Origin: Winogradskyella flava
GTDB taxonomy: Bacteria > Bacteroidota > Bacteroidia > Flavobacteriales > Flavobacteriaceae
Direction: 5' to 3'
NCBI RefSeq assembly: GCF_014243395.1
Contig: NZ_JACLCP010000002.1
Span: 310,001-374,000 of the forward strand
DNA: 64,000 bases
Of this stretch, positions 35,445 through 45,112 are shown piece after piece. The notes beneath the pieces were generated by a model, which searched no databases, had not been told where the DNA came from, and was given only the letters and a program-made list of their open reading frames with translations. The first letter of the stretch is position 1, and every line of letters starts with the position of its first letter. Both the position numbers and the translations under genes were made by a program.

Positions 35445-38400
35445 TTAATCTTTTTTCTTTCCTAAAGATATATCATAATCATCTAGCGTTCCAATTATTT
35501 TAAGGTTTAGGTAGCGTGTTCTTCTTGTTTTATCTACTTTCATTATATCCTCTTCTCCATATACAGAATCTGCTTTCTTTTTGTTGCCAAAAACTTTATA
35601 AAGCGATGCCTTTTTAACTGTTTTCCAAGGTATTCTCAGGTAGTATTCGATATTGTGACTACTATCATGACTACCAGAAAATTCTATATGACCTAAAGTA
35701 GACTCAATAGTCATGTTCGGAATAACAACCTTACCTTTATCGATATCTATTTTATTTTGCAGCGTATCAAACTTAATTTTCTTTAGATTTTTGTCTCCAA
35801 TATAATCAGAAAACATGGACATAGGCTCATAATCTTCAAGTCTTCCTTCTAATATCTTGACATTCATATGAATTTCTGATTGATCCAGGTCTGGTACCAT
35901 ATCCGGATATAATCGTACGTTACCTGTGATTTTTGATGTCAATTTACCATGTAAATTCTCAGATAGCACCTGATCTTGACCAAAATTCTCAAACTTATAA
36001 GCAAGTCTATCTATATCTACATTTTGCATAGTTAGATTAGGTTTAAAATAAATATGCTTAGGATCACTACCATTAAAATAACCCGAAAGTTTAAAATTTC
36101 CACCAGCAGAGTCAAGATGTAATGTATCTACATAAATAAAATGATCTTTTGTCATTCGCAATTTACCCGAAATATTTTTCAAATCAATTCTATGATACTT
36201 CATGCGCTTTACTTCGACATCTAATAGCATATCGGTAAAAGGTAACTCATATATATTAAAGGCTTCGGCATGAGATTTTACATCATCAAATTCATTTTCT
36301 ACAACAACTTTATTTGGTGGTTCTGGATTAAACTTAAAAAGCGCATCAAAATCAATATAGCTAGATTTCAACATAAGCGAATTATTTTTACTTTTTTCGG
36401 CATCTTTACCTAGATGAAAATTTAAATCTGCCTCAAAGTTGGTGCTTCCTATTTTACCTTGTAAATCATTAACAACAAGTTGATCATTCTCAAATTGAAA
36501 ATGGCCTCGGAAATCTTCAAAAGTATTAGGGTGTAATTGCATTTTTGCTTGCAACTTGTCTAGGTCTAAATCGATAGATTCTAAATTTGAAGCTTTGTAA
36601 TGCATTGAAGCGTTAAGATGAATCTTTAGGTTTTTAAACATTTCATGTCTATACTCTTTCGGTACGTAATTCTCACCTTTATAAGTAAAAATGTCTTCAA
36701 GTTTTAATAATCCTGAGGCCATTGTAAAGTCTAAATCAACATCGCCATTTAGAGTCTCTTGCAACCAAAACCCATAATTATGTGCTAGTCCATTAAGATG
36801 AAAATCAGAATCGTCAATATAACCTGTAAAATCGACGATCTTCATGTCATTGTCATCAATAAGGACGTCAGCATGAAAGTCATGAAAATCATGAGGATAA
36901 TGCTTTAGTTGTGCATACAGACTATCGATAAAAAATTCACCTTTAGGTAAATTCTTAAACTCTGTAAAATCTTTTGCAGAAGCTTTAAAAGACACTCCAG
37001 TTTTTAAATTTTGAATTTGCTCATTCATACCTAAACTATCTGCTTCAGAATATTCAGTTAGTTCAGCAATATCAATGAGTTTCGAGGTAATATCTAAATG
37101 CGTTTCAATAGTATCACTCGTATGATGAATAATAGCAGGAAAATTTGAAAGTGTACCTGTCATAGCTATATCAGACTTACCTAAAAGCATATCAAACTTA
37201 TCAATCTGTGCTGTTTTTCCATTTATAACCAAATGCGCATCGAGTCGATCTAATGGCACCGCCAAATCATCAGAGGTAATGCTCAAATTACTCACTGTTA
37301 ACTCAGTAAAATAAGATTGATCTAAATTATTTAAGGTTAATTCTGGTTCGTTCAAGTCTATAATATCATGAAAATTCATACTTAAGGCTATATTCCCAGA
37401 TGTATTTTGAATGCTCTTAATATTAAAAAAGTCTGCTACAAATTTTATATTAAAATCGACATCTAATTGCGCGTTGATCTCTGGATGCTCGAAATTTTTG
37501 ACGATTAAAGAACCTGTAAAATTTCCTCGTTCTAATTTTGCATTCATATTGGTTAAGGCCAACTCCATACTTGCTAAACTGCGATCTTCTCCATTTGTAA
37601 AATGGCCGTTAAAACCTAAATCACTTATCCGTCGTCTTTTTTGTGTGTTCTCGAGATAGGCCTTATCTGTTCCGAAGCTCGCCTTAATAAATGGCATTTT
37701 GTTATCTGTTATTGGACCATTTATAGTGGCATTAAAATAAATATCACCTGCGTTGTTATAACTTTCTAATACGGGGATAAGGTCATGTGGCGCAAATGCT
37801 ATGAGCATATCAAAATTTGACTTAGCCCCCTTAACGGTAAGATCTAAATCCATATTTTCTTTAGTATCTAATAATCCCTCTAATTCAAAGTCAGCATGCT
37901 CCATGACCACATTAGTAGGTTGTATACTAAGCATCCCTGAGGACTCATTGTAGCTTAAGTCTGTATCAAATTCAAAATGCTTGTTCTTGATATACGTGGT
38001 ATCACCATTTTTAATAAGATTAAGCTTAAACTCCGTGTCGATATGTGCTTCTATTTGTTCATTTTTAGTTTTAAAGCCGCCATTTGCCCAATAGATATAA
38101 GTTTCGACATCCATGTGATTAGATTCATCCAGTTTATGAATATCTAAATTTTTAAGTTTTATCTTCTTAAGATGAATATTTAGTGGTGTTTCACTATCTG
38201 AATTCTCACTATTAGTCTTTAAGGCATTTTCAAGGTTATTTGTGCCATCTTGATGCAGTACAAAATTGAAAAATCCTTCTTCTATTAAGAGTGACTGTAT
38301 ATCGTAATTTTGATTTAAAATATCCCACAAATTAAATCCCACATATATATCCTCTACCTGCATAATGATAGGAGAATCATGAGCTTTGGTTTCAAATATT

Positions 38401-38639
38401 TCTAAATCATCTATTTTAAATGATATATTGGGAAAATTATTAAAAAGAGATACATGGCTTTTACCAACTTTTATGAGTCCTTTGTAATCTGTATTTAATT
38501 GAGAGATTTGATTTTGCAGAATAGACTCCTGCTTAGTATAGACTAAGAATAATATGATACCTAAAATGAACATAGGAATTAAACCCAACAATGCAATGAG
38601 CCGCCATAATTTATTTCCCCTCAAAGCAAAATATTTCAT
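35445..38639 (-). CDS. AsmA-like/TamB-type large periplasmic protein
   Basis: 1064 residues with one N-terminal membrane helix (LIALLGLIPMFILGIILFL, about 13-31) and then a very long beta-rich region. Repeated amphipathic strands such as MNFHDIIDLNEPELTLNNL and the C-terminal AsmA-2-like part are consistent with an AsmA family lipid-transfer tunnel spanning the periplasm. AsmA/TamB/YhdP proteins carry phospholipids between membranes in Gram-negative bacteria; the assignment here is by architecture. The gene lies 29 bp from aroC and 29 bp from the symporter, all minus strand. Confidence 0.8.
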   Translation of the reverse strand: MKYFALRGNKLWRLIALLGLIPMFILGIILFLVYTKQESILQNQISQLNTDYKGLIKVGKSHVSLFNNFPNISFKIDDLEIFETKAHDSPIIMQVEDIYVGFNLWDILNQNYDIQSLLIEEGFFNFVLHQDGTNNLENALKTNSENSDSETPLNIHLKKIKLKNLDIHKLDESNHMDVETYIYWANGGFKTKNEQIEAHIDTEFKLNLIKNGDTTYIKNKHFEFDTDLSYNESSGMLSIQPTNVVMEHADFELEGLLDTKENMDLDLTVKGAKSNFDMLIAFAPHDLIPVLESYNNAGDIYFNATINGPITDNKMPFIKASFGTDKAYLENTQKRRRISDLGFNGHFTNGEDRSLASMELALTNMNAKLERGNFTGSLIVKNFEHPEINAQLDVDFNIKFVADFFNIKSIQNTSGNIALSMNFHDIIDLNEPELTLNNLDQSYFTELTVSNLSITSDDLAVPLDRLDAHLVINGKTAQIDKFDMLLGKSDIAMTGTLSNFPAIIHHTSDTIETHLDITSKLIDIAELTEYSEADSLGMNEQIQNLKTGVSFKASAKDFTEFKNLPKGEFFIDSLYAQLKHYPHDFHDFHADVLIDDNDMKIVDFTGYIDDSDFHLNGLAHNYGFWLQETLNGDVDLDFTMASGLLKLEDIFTYKGENYVPKEYRHEMFKNLKIHLNASMHYKASNLESIDLDLDKLQAKMQLHPNTFEDFRGHFQFENDQLVVNDLQGKIGSTNFEADLNFHLGKDAEKSKNNSLMLKSSYIDFDALFKFNPEPPNKVVVENEFDDVKSHAEAFNIYELPFTDMLLDVEVKRMKYHRIDLKNISGKLRMTKDHFIYVDTLHLDSAGGNFKLSGYFNGSDPKHIYFKPNLTMQNVDIDRLAYKFENFGQDQVLSENLHGKLTSKITGNVRLYPDMVPDLDQSEIHMNVKILEGRLEDYEPMSMFSDYIGDKNLKKIKFDTLQNKIDIDKGKVVIPNMTIESTLGHIEFSGSHDSSHNIEYYLRIPWKTVKKASLYKVFGNKKKADSVYGEEDIMKVDKTRRTRYLNLKIIGTLDDYDISLGKKKD

Positions 38640-38668
38640 ATCACGCTAAGTTAAGTGCTGCTGAAAAT

Positions 38669-39733
38669 TTATAGTCTACTGGTTTTGTCTAGCAACATAT
38701 AATCAGCAAGAACCAATGCAGCCATAGCTTCAACAATAGGCACAGCGCGTGGTACTACACAGGGATCGTGTCTTCCTTTGCCTTGCATTTCTACAGTTTC
38801 TCCAGAGCTATTTATAGTGTACTGCTTTTGCAGCGTTGTCGCTACAGGCTTAAAGGCTACCCTAAAGTAAATATCCATACCGTTGGAAATACCTCCTTGT
38901 ACACCGCCTGATAAGTTGGTCTGTGTACTACCATCTTTATTGAATTTATCATTGTGCTCACTACCTTTCATTCTGGCACCACAAAACCCGCTACCATATT
39001 CAAAACCCTTAACAGCGTTAATGGATAGCATCGCTTTTCCTAGTTCGGCATGCAATTTATCAAAAACAGGTTCTCCCAAACCAACTGGCACATTTTGCAA
39101 CACACAAGTTATGGTACCACCAATGGTATCTCCTTGTTTCTTGACTTCCTGTACCTTGGCAATCATCTTTTCTGCAGAGGCTTCATCAGGGCAACGAATC
39201 ACATTCGATTCAATCTTGGAGAAGTCTAAGTCTTGATAGGGCTTGTCCAAAAAAATATCGCCTACAGAAGATGTAAAGGCATTAATTTTTAAGTTATTCA
39301 ACATCTGCTTGGCAACAGCACCTGCTACTACTCTACTGGCAGTTTCTCTTGCAGAACTTCGTCCGCCGCCTCTATAGTCGCGAACACCGTATTTTTTGTC
39401 ATAGGTATAATCGGCATGACTAGGGCGATACACATCCTTTATATGCGAATAATCCTTTGATTTTTGATTGGTATTATGAATTACAAAGCCTATTGGTGTT
39501 CCTGTTGTCACACCCTCAAAAATACCAGAGTAAAATTCTACCGTGTCTGGTTCTTTACGCTGTGTTACAATTTTAGATTGTCCAGGTTTACGTCGATCCA
39601 GTTCATTTTGAATAGCTTCAAAATCTAGCTTTAAACCTGCTGGGCAACCATCTATAATGCCGCCAATAGCAGGACCATGTGATTCACCAAACGTCGTAAG
39701 TTTAAATAATTTTCCAAAGGAATTTCCTGCCAT
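38669..39733 (-). CDS. aroC: Chorismate synthase
   Basis: 354 residues, the normal length. Converts 5-enolpyruvylshikimate-3-phosphate to chorismate, last step of the shikimate pathway, with reduced FMN. The three family signatures are present: [22 protein letters not shown] at the N-terminus, [21 protein letters not shown] in the middle and the late [22 protein letters not shown]. No other aro genes are nearby. It shares the minus-strand run with the AsmA gene. Confidence 0.97.
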   Translation of the reverse strand: MAGNSFGKLFKLTTFGESHGPAIGGIIDGCPAGLKLDFEAIQNELDRRKPGQSKIVTQRKEPDTVEFYSGIFEGVTTGTPIGFVIHNTNQKSKDYSHIKDVYRPSHADYTYDKKYGVRDYRGGGRSSARETASRVVAGAVAKQMLNNLKINAFTSSVGDIFLDKPYQDLDFSKIESNVIRCPDEASAEKMIAKVQEVKKQGDTIGGTITCVLQNVPVGLGEPVFDKLHAELGKAMLSINAVKGFEYGSGFCGARMKGSEHNDKFNKDGSTQTNLSGGVQGGISNGMDIYFRVAFKPVATTLQKQYTINSSGETVEMQGKGRHDPCVVPRAVPIVEAMAALVLADYMLLDKTSRL

Positions 39734-39939
39734 GAAATATAATTTATGCTAATGTAAATCTATTCTATCAGAAACAAAAATGCTTGTTTGGTTTTTGTAA
39801 TGTTATATCAACGTTAAGAGATTTTTAAAGTACATAAATTCAGTAACATATTAATAACAGTTTACTGATATATAGATAATTATAGTATTACATTCAGTTA
39901 ACAGTATAGTCGGTTATTTGCAAAACTTAATAGCATGTT

Positions 39940-40791
39940 TTGAATCTAAAACGAAAAGTAGAAATAGCCGTTGTTTCCGATGTACATCTTGGTACTTTTG
40001 GTTGCCATGCTAAACAACTATTAACATATCTAAATAGCATAGAGCCAAAAACATTAATTCTTAATGGCGATATTATTGATATTTGGCAATTTAAGAAACG
40101 ATACTTTCCGAAATCGCATTTAAGTGTTATCAAAAAAGTTATGGATTTTGCAGCAAATGGCACTGAGGTTATCTATATTACTGGCAACCATGATGAGATG
40201 CTAAGAAAATTTACTGATACAGAAATTGGCAATATTTCAATAGTCAATAAAGCTGTATTGGACCTTGATGGCAAGAAAGCTTGGTTCTTCCATGGTGATG
40301 TTTTTGATATTTCTATTCAGAATGCAAAATGGTTAGCAAAGCTTGGTGGTTGGGGCTACGATCTCTTGATTCTTTTCAATCGTTTTGTTAACTGGAGCTT
40401 GGAAAAATTAGGTAAAGAGCGTTATTCCCTCTCCAAAAAAATTAAAAATAGTGTTAAGGGAGCTGTTAAATATGTCAGCGATTTCGAAACTGTTGCTACA
40501 GAATTAGCTATAGAAAATGGCTATGATTATGTGATTTGTGGCCATATTCACCAACCTAAGATGTTACGAAAAGAAACTAAAAAAGGCACAACAACCTATT
40601 TAAATTCTGGTGATTGGGTAGAAAACTTCACCGCATTAGAATATCAGTTTAAGCGCTGGAAGATATATAATTACAATAGTGATAAGCTCTCTCCCTTTTT
40701 TGCTGATGAAGATTTAAAGGATATGGATGTGAAGGACTTAATTGCAGCAATTACTATTGTTCAGAATCCTAAAAAAGAGAAATCAAATTAG
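39940..40791 (+). CDS. lpxH: UDP-2,3-diacylglucosamine diphosphatase-like metallophosphoesterase
   Basis: 283-residue calcineurin-like phosphoesterase of the LpxH group, which makes lipid X in lipid A synthesis. Metal-site motifs in order: VVSDVHLGT, LNGDIIDIWQF, TGNHDEM, FHGDVFD and CGHIHQP. The insert WLAKLGGWGYDLLI is typical of the flavobacterial LpxH-like set. The start is a TTG at 39940, with no in-frame ATG before the first motif. The C-terminus overlaps the convergent FAD/Fe-S gene by 9 bp. The exact substrate is inferred from the family. Confidence 0.87.
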   Translation: MNLKRKVEIAVVSDVHLGTFGCHAKQLLTYLNSIEPKTLILNGDIIDIWQFKKRYFPKSHLSVIKKVMDFAANGTEVIYITGNHDEMLRKFTDTEIGNISIVNKAVLDLDGKKAWFFHGDVFDISIQNAKWLAKLGGWGYDLLILFNRFVNWSLEKLGKERYSLSKKIKNSVKGAVKYVSDFETVATELAIENGYDYVICGHIHQPKMLRKETKKGTTTYLNSGDWVENFTALEYQFKRWKIYNYNSDKLSPFFADEDLKDMDVKDLIAAITIVQNPKKEKSN

Positions 40792-43701
40792 GGCTTCTTT
40801 TAAAATGGTGACAGGGTGTTTAGCTACTTTACCTGTACCATCTTTTATTTGATGCCTACAGCTAGTGCCATTGGCCGCAATAATTGTGTCTTCTGAGGCT
40901 TTTCTTACCGCTGGAAACAAAGTTTGCTCTCCTATTTGCATACTAATATCATAATGGTTCTTCTCATAACCAAAACTACCAGCCATACCACAACAGCCAC
41001 TAGGAATTATGGTGACTTTATAATTTTTGGGCAGGTTCATGATATCGAAACTCGACTTCTGATTGGATAGTGCTTTTTGATGACAATGCCCATGAAACTT
41101 AATGGTTCTTTCGGCTTTGGTAAATTGTTCTACTTTGATATGACCTAATTCTATTTCTTTCTGAATAAATTCCTCGATCAGAAAAGTATGCGTCGCAATG
41201 GATTGAGCCGCATCTTTGTCATCTGCCAGTTTTAAATATTCATCCTTAAATGTGAGTATGGCCGAAGGCTCTATTCCAACGAGATGGTGCTCTGAATTCA
41301 CCTTATTTTTTAGATAGGCTACATTGGTATTTGCCAAAGCTTTTGCTTCTTTCAAAAACCCTTTAGAAATATAACTTCTTCCACTTTCTAAATTACTTAA
41401 AAATAGAACTTTATATCCTAATGAATTAAGTAAAACTTCAATATCTGTTGCAATATCAGATTCTAGATAATTGATAAATTCATCAACAAATAGATAGACT
41501 GTTTTAATAGGTTGTGTAACATGATTATTTTTAGCGACTTTTTCGAAAGACTTAGTGATTTTAGGAAAACTTCGTTTGGGATGAATACCTAAGGCTAACT
41601 TCAAATAACCTGCCACGAACTTGGTTCGAAACAAGGCATTAGACAAACCAGAGAACTTTGAAGCCATCTTGTTATATGTCGTAGAGTTAGCAAAGAACTT
41701 ATCTTTAAAACTAAAACCGTTGGCGTTTTGATACTGATACTGAAACTCCGCCTTAAGACTAGCCACATCAACGCTACTTGGACATTCACTGGCGCAAGCC
41801 TTGCAGCTTAAGCATAAATCAAAAACCTGCTTCAATTCTTCATGATTAAACTTATTGGCTTTATCTGAATTAGTTAAATACTCACGCAGCGCATTGGCTC
41901 TGGCCCTTGTGGTATCTTTTTCGTTTCTAGTAGCACGATAACTAGGACACATTGTCCCCCCAAATTCTGGCAACTTTCTACAATCACCTGACCCATTACA
42001 TTTTTCGACCTCCCTAAGAATACCTTGTGATGCTGAAAAATCCATGACTGTTTCAATTCGTGGTTCTGCCCTGTCGACTTCATAACGCAAGTTCTTATCC
42101 ATAGGAAATGCCTCTACAATCTTACCTGGATTAAAAATACCACTAGGATCGAAAGCCGATTTAATGCGCTTTAAAATCTCATAATTGTCTTTACCTATCA
42201 TCATTGGGATAAACTCAGCGCGCACAATGCCATCACCATGTTCCCCTGACATGGAGCCTTGATATTTTTTAACCAATTTTGCTACATCCGTAGTTATTTG
42301 TCTAAACTGTTTAACATCTTCGGAGCTTTTTAAATCCAGTATCGGTCTGAGGTGTAACTCTCCTGCGCCAGCATGCGCATAGTACACCGCTTTTTGATCG
42401 TATGTAGCCATTAAGGCTGTAAATTCCGAAATATAGTCATCTAAATCACCCAAAGCTACTGCAGTATCTTCAATACATGCTACAGCCTTTTTATCGCCAA
42501 TCATATTACCCAAAAGGCCTAAGCCTGCTTTTCGCAATTCTAATGCTTTATCAATTTCGGCACCTTTTAGAACTGGTGCCGCATAACTTAGACCAAGCTG
42601 ATTCACACTTTGCAAAACATCAGAAACATCACTATTAAGTTTTTCAGATGTTTCTGCTTTCAGTTCACACATCAAAATAGCAATAGGATGACCTTCGATA
42701 AAAAACCTATTGCTTTGTTGCGCTTTATTATGTTTCGTAAGATTAAGTATTGAATCGTCCATCATCTCGCAAGTATGGAGATGGTGTTGCATTAAAGGCC
42801 TTATGGCTTTCATGCAATTTTGAATACTTTCAAAATGTAAGGCTATCATAGCATTTTCAGCTGGAGGTAATTCATCCAATTGTAAGGTAATCTCAGTCGT
42901 AAATGCCAAAGTTCCCTCACTACCAGACAATAACTTACACATGTTGAAGTTTGAATCTGAACTAGAACATGAAGTCGAAAATACATCCGCTTTCAACAAT
43001 TCATCAATGGCATAGCCTGTATTTCTGCGATGGATATCTGGTTTGGGAAAGTTATTGTGAATCTGCTCCTGAACAGCTTCAGATCTTAATTCTTCAAAAA
43101 CGGTTCTATAAATATAGCCTTCAAGCGTTTCTAAATTTTGCTTCTGTTCAAATTCTTCCTTAGAAATGCTAGTGAATTCCACCTCACTTCCATCACTCAA
43201 TATGGTCTTTAAACGTATCACCTTATCTCGTGTAACTCCATACTGAATAGAGGTTGTTCCAGATGAGTTATTACCAACCATTCCACCAATCATACAGCGG
43301 TTAGAGGTTGACGTATTCGGTCCAAAAAACAAACCAAAAGGCCTTAGGAAATTATTCAATTCATCTCGTACAACACCAGGCTGTACTGTTACCGTTTTTT
43401 CTGTTTCACTGACCCCAACGATCTTGTTAAAATATTTGGAAACATCTACCACTATGCCCTTTCCAACAACTTGTCCTGCTAAGGACGTGCCTGCTGTTCT
43501 AGGAATTAATGAGATGCCATTTTCAGCAGCAAATCTTATAAGTGCCTTTATGTCATGGACATCTTTCGGAAGAGCAACAGCAGTTGGCAACATTCTGTAA
43601 ACCGAAGCGTCTGTAGCATAGAGTTTTAGCATTAAATCATCAAAATAAAGCTCACCATTAAGCTTAGATTTTAATTGTTGTAATACTCTATTTTGACTCA
43701 T
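40783..43701 (-). CDS. FAD-linked oxidase fused to a 4Fe-4S ferredoxin/CCG (GlpC-like) domain
   Basis: 972-residue membrane-associated oxidoreductase. The N-terminal FAD_binding_4 domain (ALPKDVHDIKALIRFAAENG and PRTAGTSLAGQVVGKGIVVD) is followed by the FAD-oxidase C-terminal domain (ends SGEHGDGIVRAEFIPMMIG). An Fe-S unit follows (CLSCKACASECPSSVDV) and a CCG domain near the end (KFHGHCHQKALS and IPSGCCGMAGSFGYE). This architecture is that of D-lactate dehydrogenase Dld-II or similar 2-hydroxyacid oxidases that feed electrons to quinone. The substrate is probably D-lactate or another D-2-hydroxyacid, unproven. It converges on lpxH. Confidence 0.9.
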   Translation of the reverse strand: MSQNRVLQQLKSKLNGELYFDDLMLKLYATDASVYRMLPTAVALPKDVHDIKALIRFAAENGISLIPRTAGTSLAGQVVGKGIVVDVSKYFNKIVGVSETEKTVTVQPGVVRDELNNFLRPFGLFFGPNTSTSNRCMIGGMVGNNSSGTTSIQYGVTRDKVIRLKTILSDGSEVEFTSISKEEFEQKQNLETLEGYIYRTVFEELRSEAVQEQIHNNFPKPDIHRRNTGYAIDELLKADVFSTSCSSSDSNFNMCKLLSGSEGTLAFTTEITLQLDELPPAENAMIALHFESIQNCMKAIRPLMQHHLHTCEMMDDSILNLTKHNKAQQSNRFFIEGHPIAILMCELKAETSEKLNSDVSDVLQSVNQLGLSYAAPVLKGAEIDKALELRKAGLGLLGNMIGDKKAVACIEDTAVALGDLDDYISEFTALMATYDQKAVYYAHAGAGELHLRPILDLKSSEDVKQFRQITTDVAKLVKKYQGSMSGEHGDGIVRAEFIPMMIGKDNYEILKRIKSAFDPSGIFNPGKIVEAFPMDKNLRYEVDRAEPRIETVMDFSASQGILREVEKCNGSGDCRKLPEFGGTMCPSYRATRNEKDTTRARANALREYLTNSDKANKFNHEELKQVFDLCLSCKACASECPSSVDVASLKAEFQYQYQNANGFSFKDKFFANSTTYNKMASKFSGLSNALFRTKFVAGYLKLALGIHPKRSFPKITKSFEKVAKNNHVTQPIKTVYLFVDEFINYLESDIATDIEVLLNSLGYKVLFLSNLESGRSYISKGFLKEAKALANTNVAYLKNKVNSEHHLVGIEPSAILTFKDEYLKLADDKDAAQSIATHTFLIEEFIQKEIELGHIKVEQFTKAERTIKFHGHCHQKALSNQKSSFDIMNLPKNYKVTIIPSGCCGMAGSFGYEKNHYDISMQIGEQTLFPAVRKASEDTIIAANGTSCRHQIKDGTGKVAKHPVTILKEALI

Positions 43702-43763
43702 CTGATAGGATAAATATGCTCATAAAACTATAAAGAAAACCAATATAAAAATGGTTTTGGCGT

Positions 43764-43771
43764 TATTTTTG
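43764..43771 (+). promoter_or_regulatory. -7 element (TATTTTTG) for the outer-membrane barrel gene
   Basis: TATTTTTG fits TANNTTTG and lies 36 bp before the ATG at 43808. It supports that ATG rather than the in-frame ATG at 43751, which lies upstream of the promoter element. Confidence 0.55.
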
Positions 43772-43807
43772 CAAAGATTATTGAAATCAATAAAAAAACG
43801 ACATATT

Positions 43808-44290
43808 ATGAGAAAATTAATTTTAGCAACATTTGCAATTTTTGTAGGATTCGCATTTACCAATGCACAAGAGATAGCCGATAACGCTATTGGGCTAAGA
43901 ATTGGTGATGACGATGGCTTTGGTACGGAAATATCGTATCAACGTGCCCTAGGAGATAATAATAGATTAGAGGCGGATTTAGGTTGGCGAAGTGGCAACA
44001 ATTATGACGGGTTTAAATTAACAGGGCTTTATCAATGGGTTTGGCAACTCGATGGTGATTTTAACTGGTATGCTGGCGCTGGTGGTGGTATAGCCACATA
44101 CAGCGTAGATTTACCGGGAAATGATGACTTTGATGACACTTTCTTTTTTGTGGCTGGTGATATCGGGATTGAATACAGCTTTGATATTCCACTATTACTG
44201 TCGTTGGATTTTAGACCAGAGATTGGATTTGGAGATTTTAGAGACGATTTAGGCTTTGATATTGCTCTAGGTGTAAGATATCAATTCTAG
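43808..44290 (+). CDS. Small outer-membrane beta-barrel protein
   Basis: 160 residues: signal peptide (KLILATFAIFVGFAFTNAQ), then about eight short alternating strands with glycine turns (DNRLEADLGWRSGNN, then FNWYAGAGGGIATYSV), ending VRYQF. An aromatic C-terminal residue after a strand is the usual outer-membrane assembly signal. Looks like an eight-stranded barrel of the OmpW/porin-like type; solute unknown. The ATG at 43808 gives the signal peptide; an upstream in-frame ATG at 43751 would place a cationic segment before it and lies ahead of the -7 element. A terminator follows. Confidence 0.8.
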   Translation: MRKLILATFAIFVGFAFTNAQEIADNAIGLRIGDDDGFGTEISYQRALGDNNRLEADLGWRSGNNYDGFKLTGLYQWVWQLDGDFNWYAGAGGGIATYSVDLPGNDDFDDTFFFVAGDIGIEYSFDIPLLLSLDFRPEIGFGDFRDDLGFDIALGVRYQF

Positions 44291-44311
44291 AGAAAAATTT
44301 CAATCATTTAT

Positions 44312-44340
44312 AAAGCCGCCTCCTGAGAGGTGGTTTTTTT
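44312..44340 (+). terminator. Rho-independent terminator after the outer-membrane gene
   Basis: Stem CCGCCTC / GAGGTGG with a CTGA loop and one G-T pair, flanked by AAAG before and a run of seven T after. Confidence 0.8.
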
Positions 44341-45112
44341 AATTAGGTTGCTTCTCACTCAAATATTTCCAATATCGCTTGGGAACATGCCTAATATGTA
44401 ATTTCATGTTTTTTCTTGATGCTATATTCGTGCTTTTAAAATAATCTTGCCATAATTTCTGAAACTCAAATTCTTGTTCTGTAAAATAATCTGAATCTGT
44501 TTTAGTGAAATCAAAACCTACAGGAAAATTCATGTTTACGATGTCAACCTTATCTAAATCATAAAACAATCCGTAACGTCTTTTAATATCATAAATGACC
44601 CATTTTTGATCTGCGTATCGTCGTTTAAAATGCTTTTGAATCAAGGGTAACACATTGAAATCTGGTTCTATATTAGCGAAATAAATATGATCCTTGGTTA
44701 ATCTAAAACGCACAAAAGCTTCCATCCGATGCTTTTCTCTACCAACCATTTTGGCCATTTGAGCGACTTTTAAAATTGATGGATGTGAGTAATCCTTGTC
44801 CACCGCACGGTCTCGGGAAAATGCATATTGTATATAATCTAGCAAGGTATTCTCAATACCTGATTGTTCACTCAAAAATGCATAGTATAATTGGCACCGA
44901 CCATGAGTCGAAAGTTTCGCTTTAAGCCCTTTCCATACGCGATTAGCCTTGGATTCTTCAGTAATAATGGTTTCATTATCCGAAAACAGCTCATTTTGTG
45001 CTGCAAATTCATTCTGAATATTAACATGTCCTGTTTTATGCTCAAACACATGGAACACCGCACTTAAGAAACCATCAAACGTGCCATCGTATGTTAGGTT
45101 TTTTTCTTGCAT
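44339..45112 (-). CDS. TIGR03915 family putative DNA repair protein
   Basis: 257 residues. Matches the TIGR03915 family: YDGTFDGFLSAVFHVFEHK at the start, then HPSILKVAQMAKMVGREKHRMEAFVRF (about 114-140) and the block VLPLIQKHFKRRYADQKWVIYDIKRRYGLFYD (about 169-200). This family nearly always accompanies a radical-SAM partner, and here that partner starts directly upstream with no gap. A role in DNA modification or repair is proposed from this pairing. Biochemical function unknown. Confidence 0.85.
   Translation of the reverse strand: MQEKNLTYDGTFDGFLSAVFHVFEHKTGHVNIQNEFAAQNELFSDNETIITEESKANRVWKGLKAKLSTHGRCQLYYAFLSEQSGIENTLLDYIQYAFSRDRAVDKDYSHPSILKVAQMAKMVGREKHRMEAFVRFRLTKDHIYFANIEPDFNVLPLIQKHFKRRYADQKWVIYDIKRRYGLFYDLDKVDIVNMNFPVGFDFTKTDSDYFTEQEFEFQKLWQDYFKSTNIASRKNMKLHIRHVPKRYWKYLSEKQPN

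Noticed and set aside
43751-43807. Upstream ATG for the outer-membrane barrel protein
   Set aside because: It lies before the -7 element and would bury the signal peptide behind a cationic segment.
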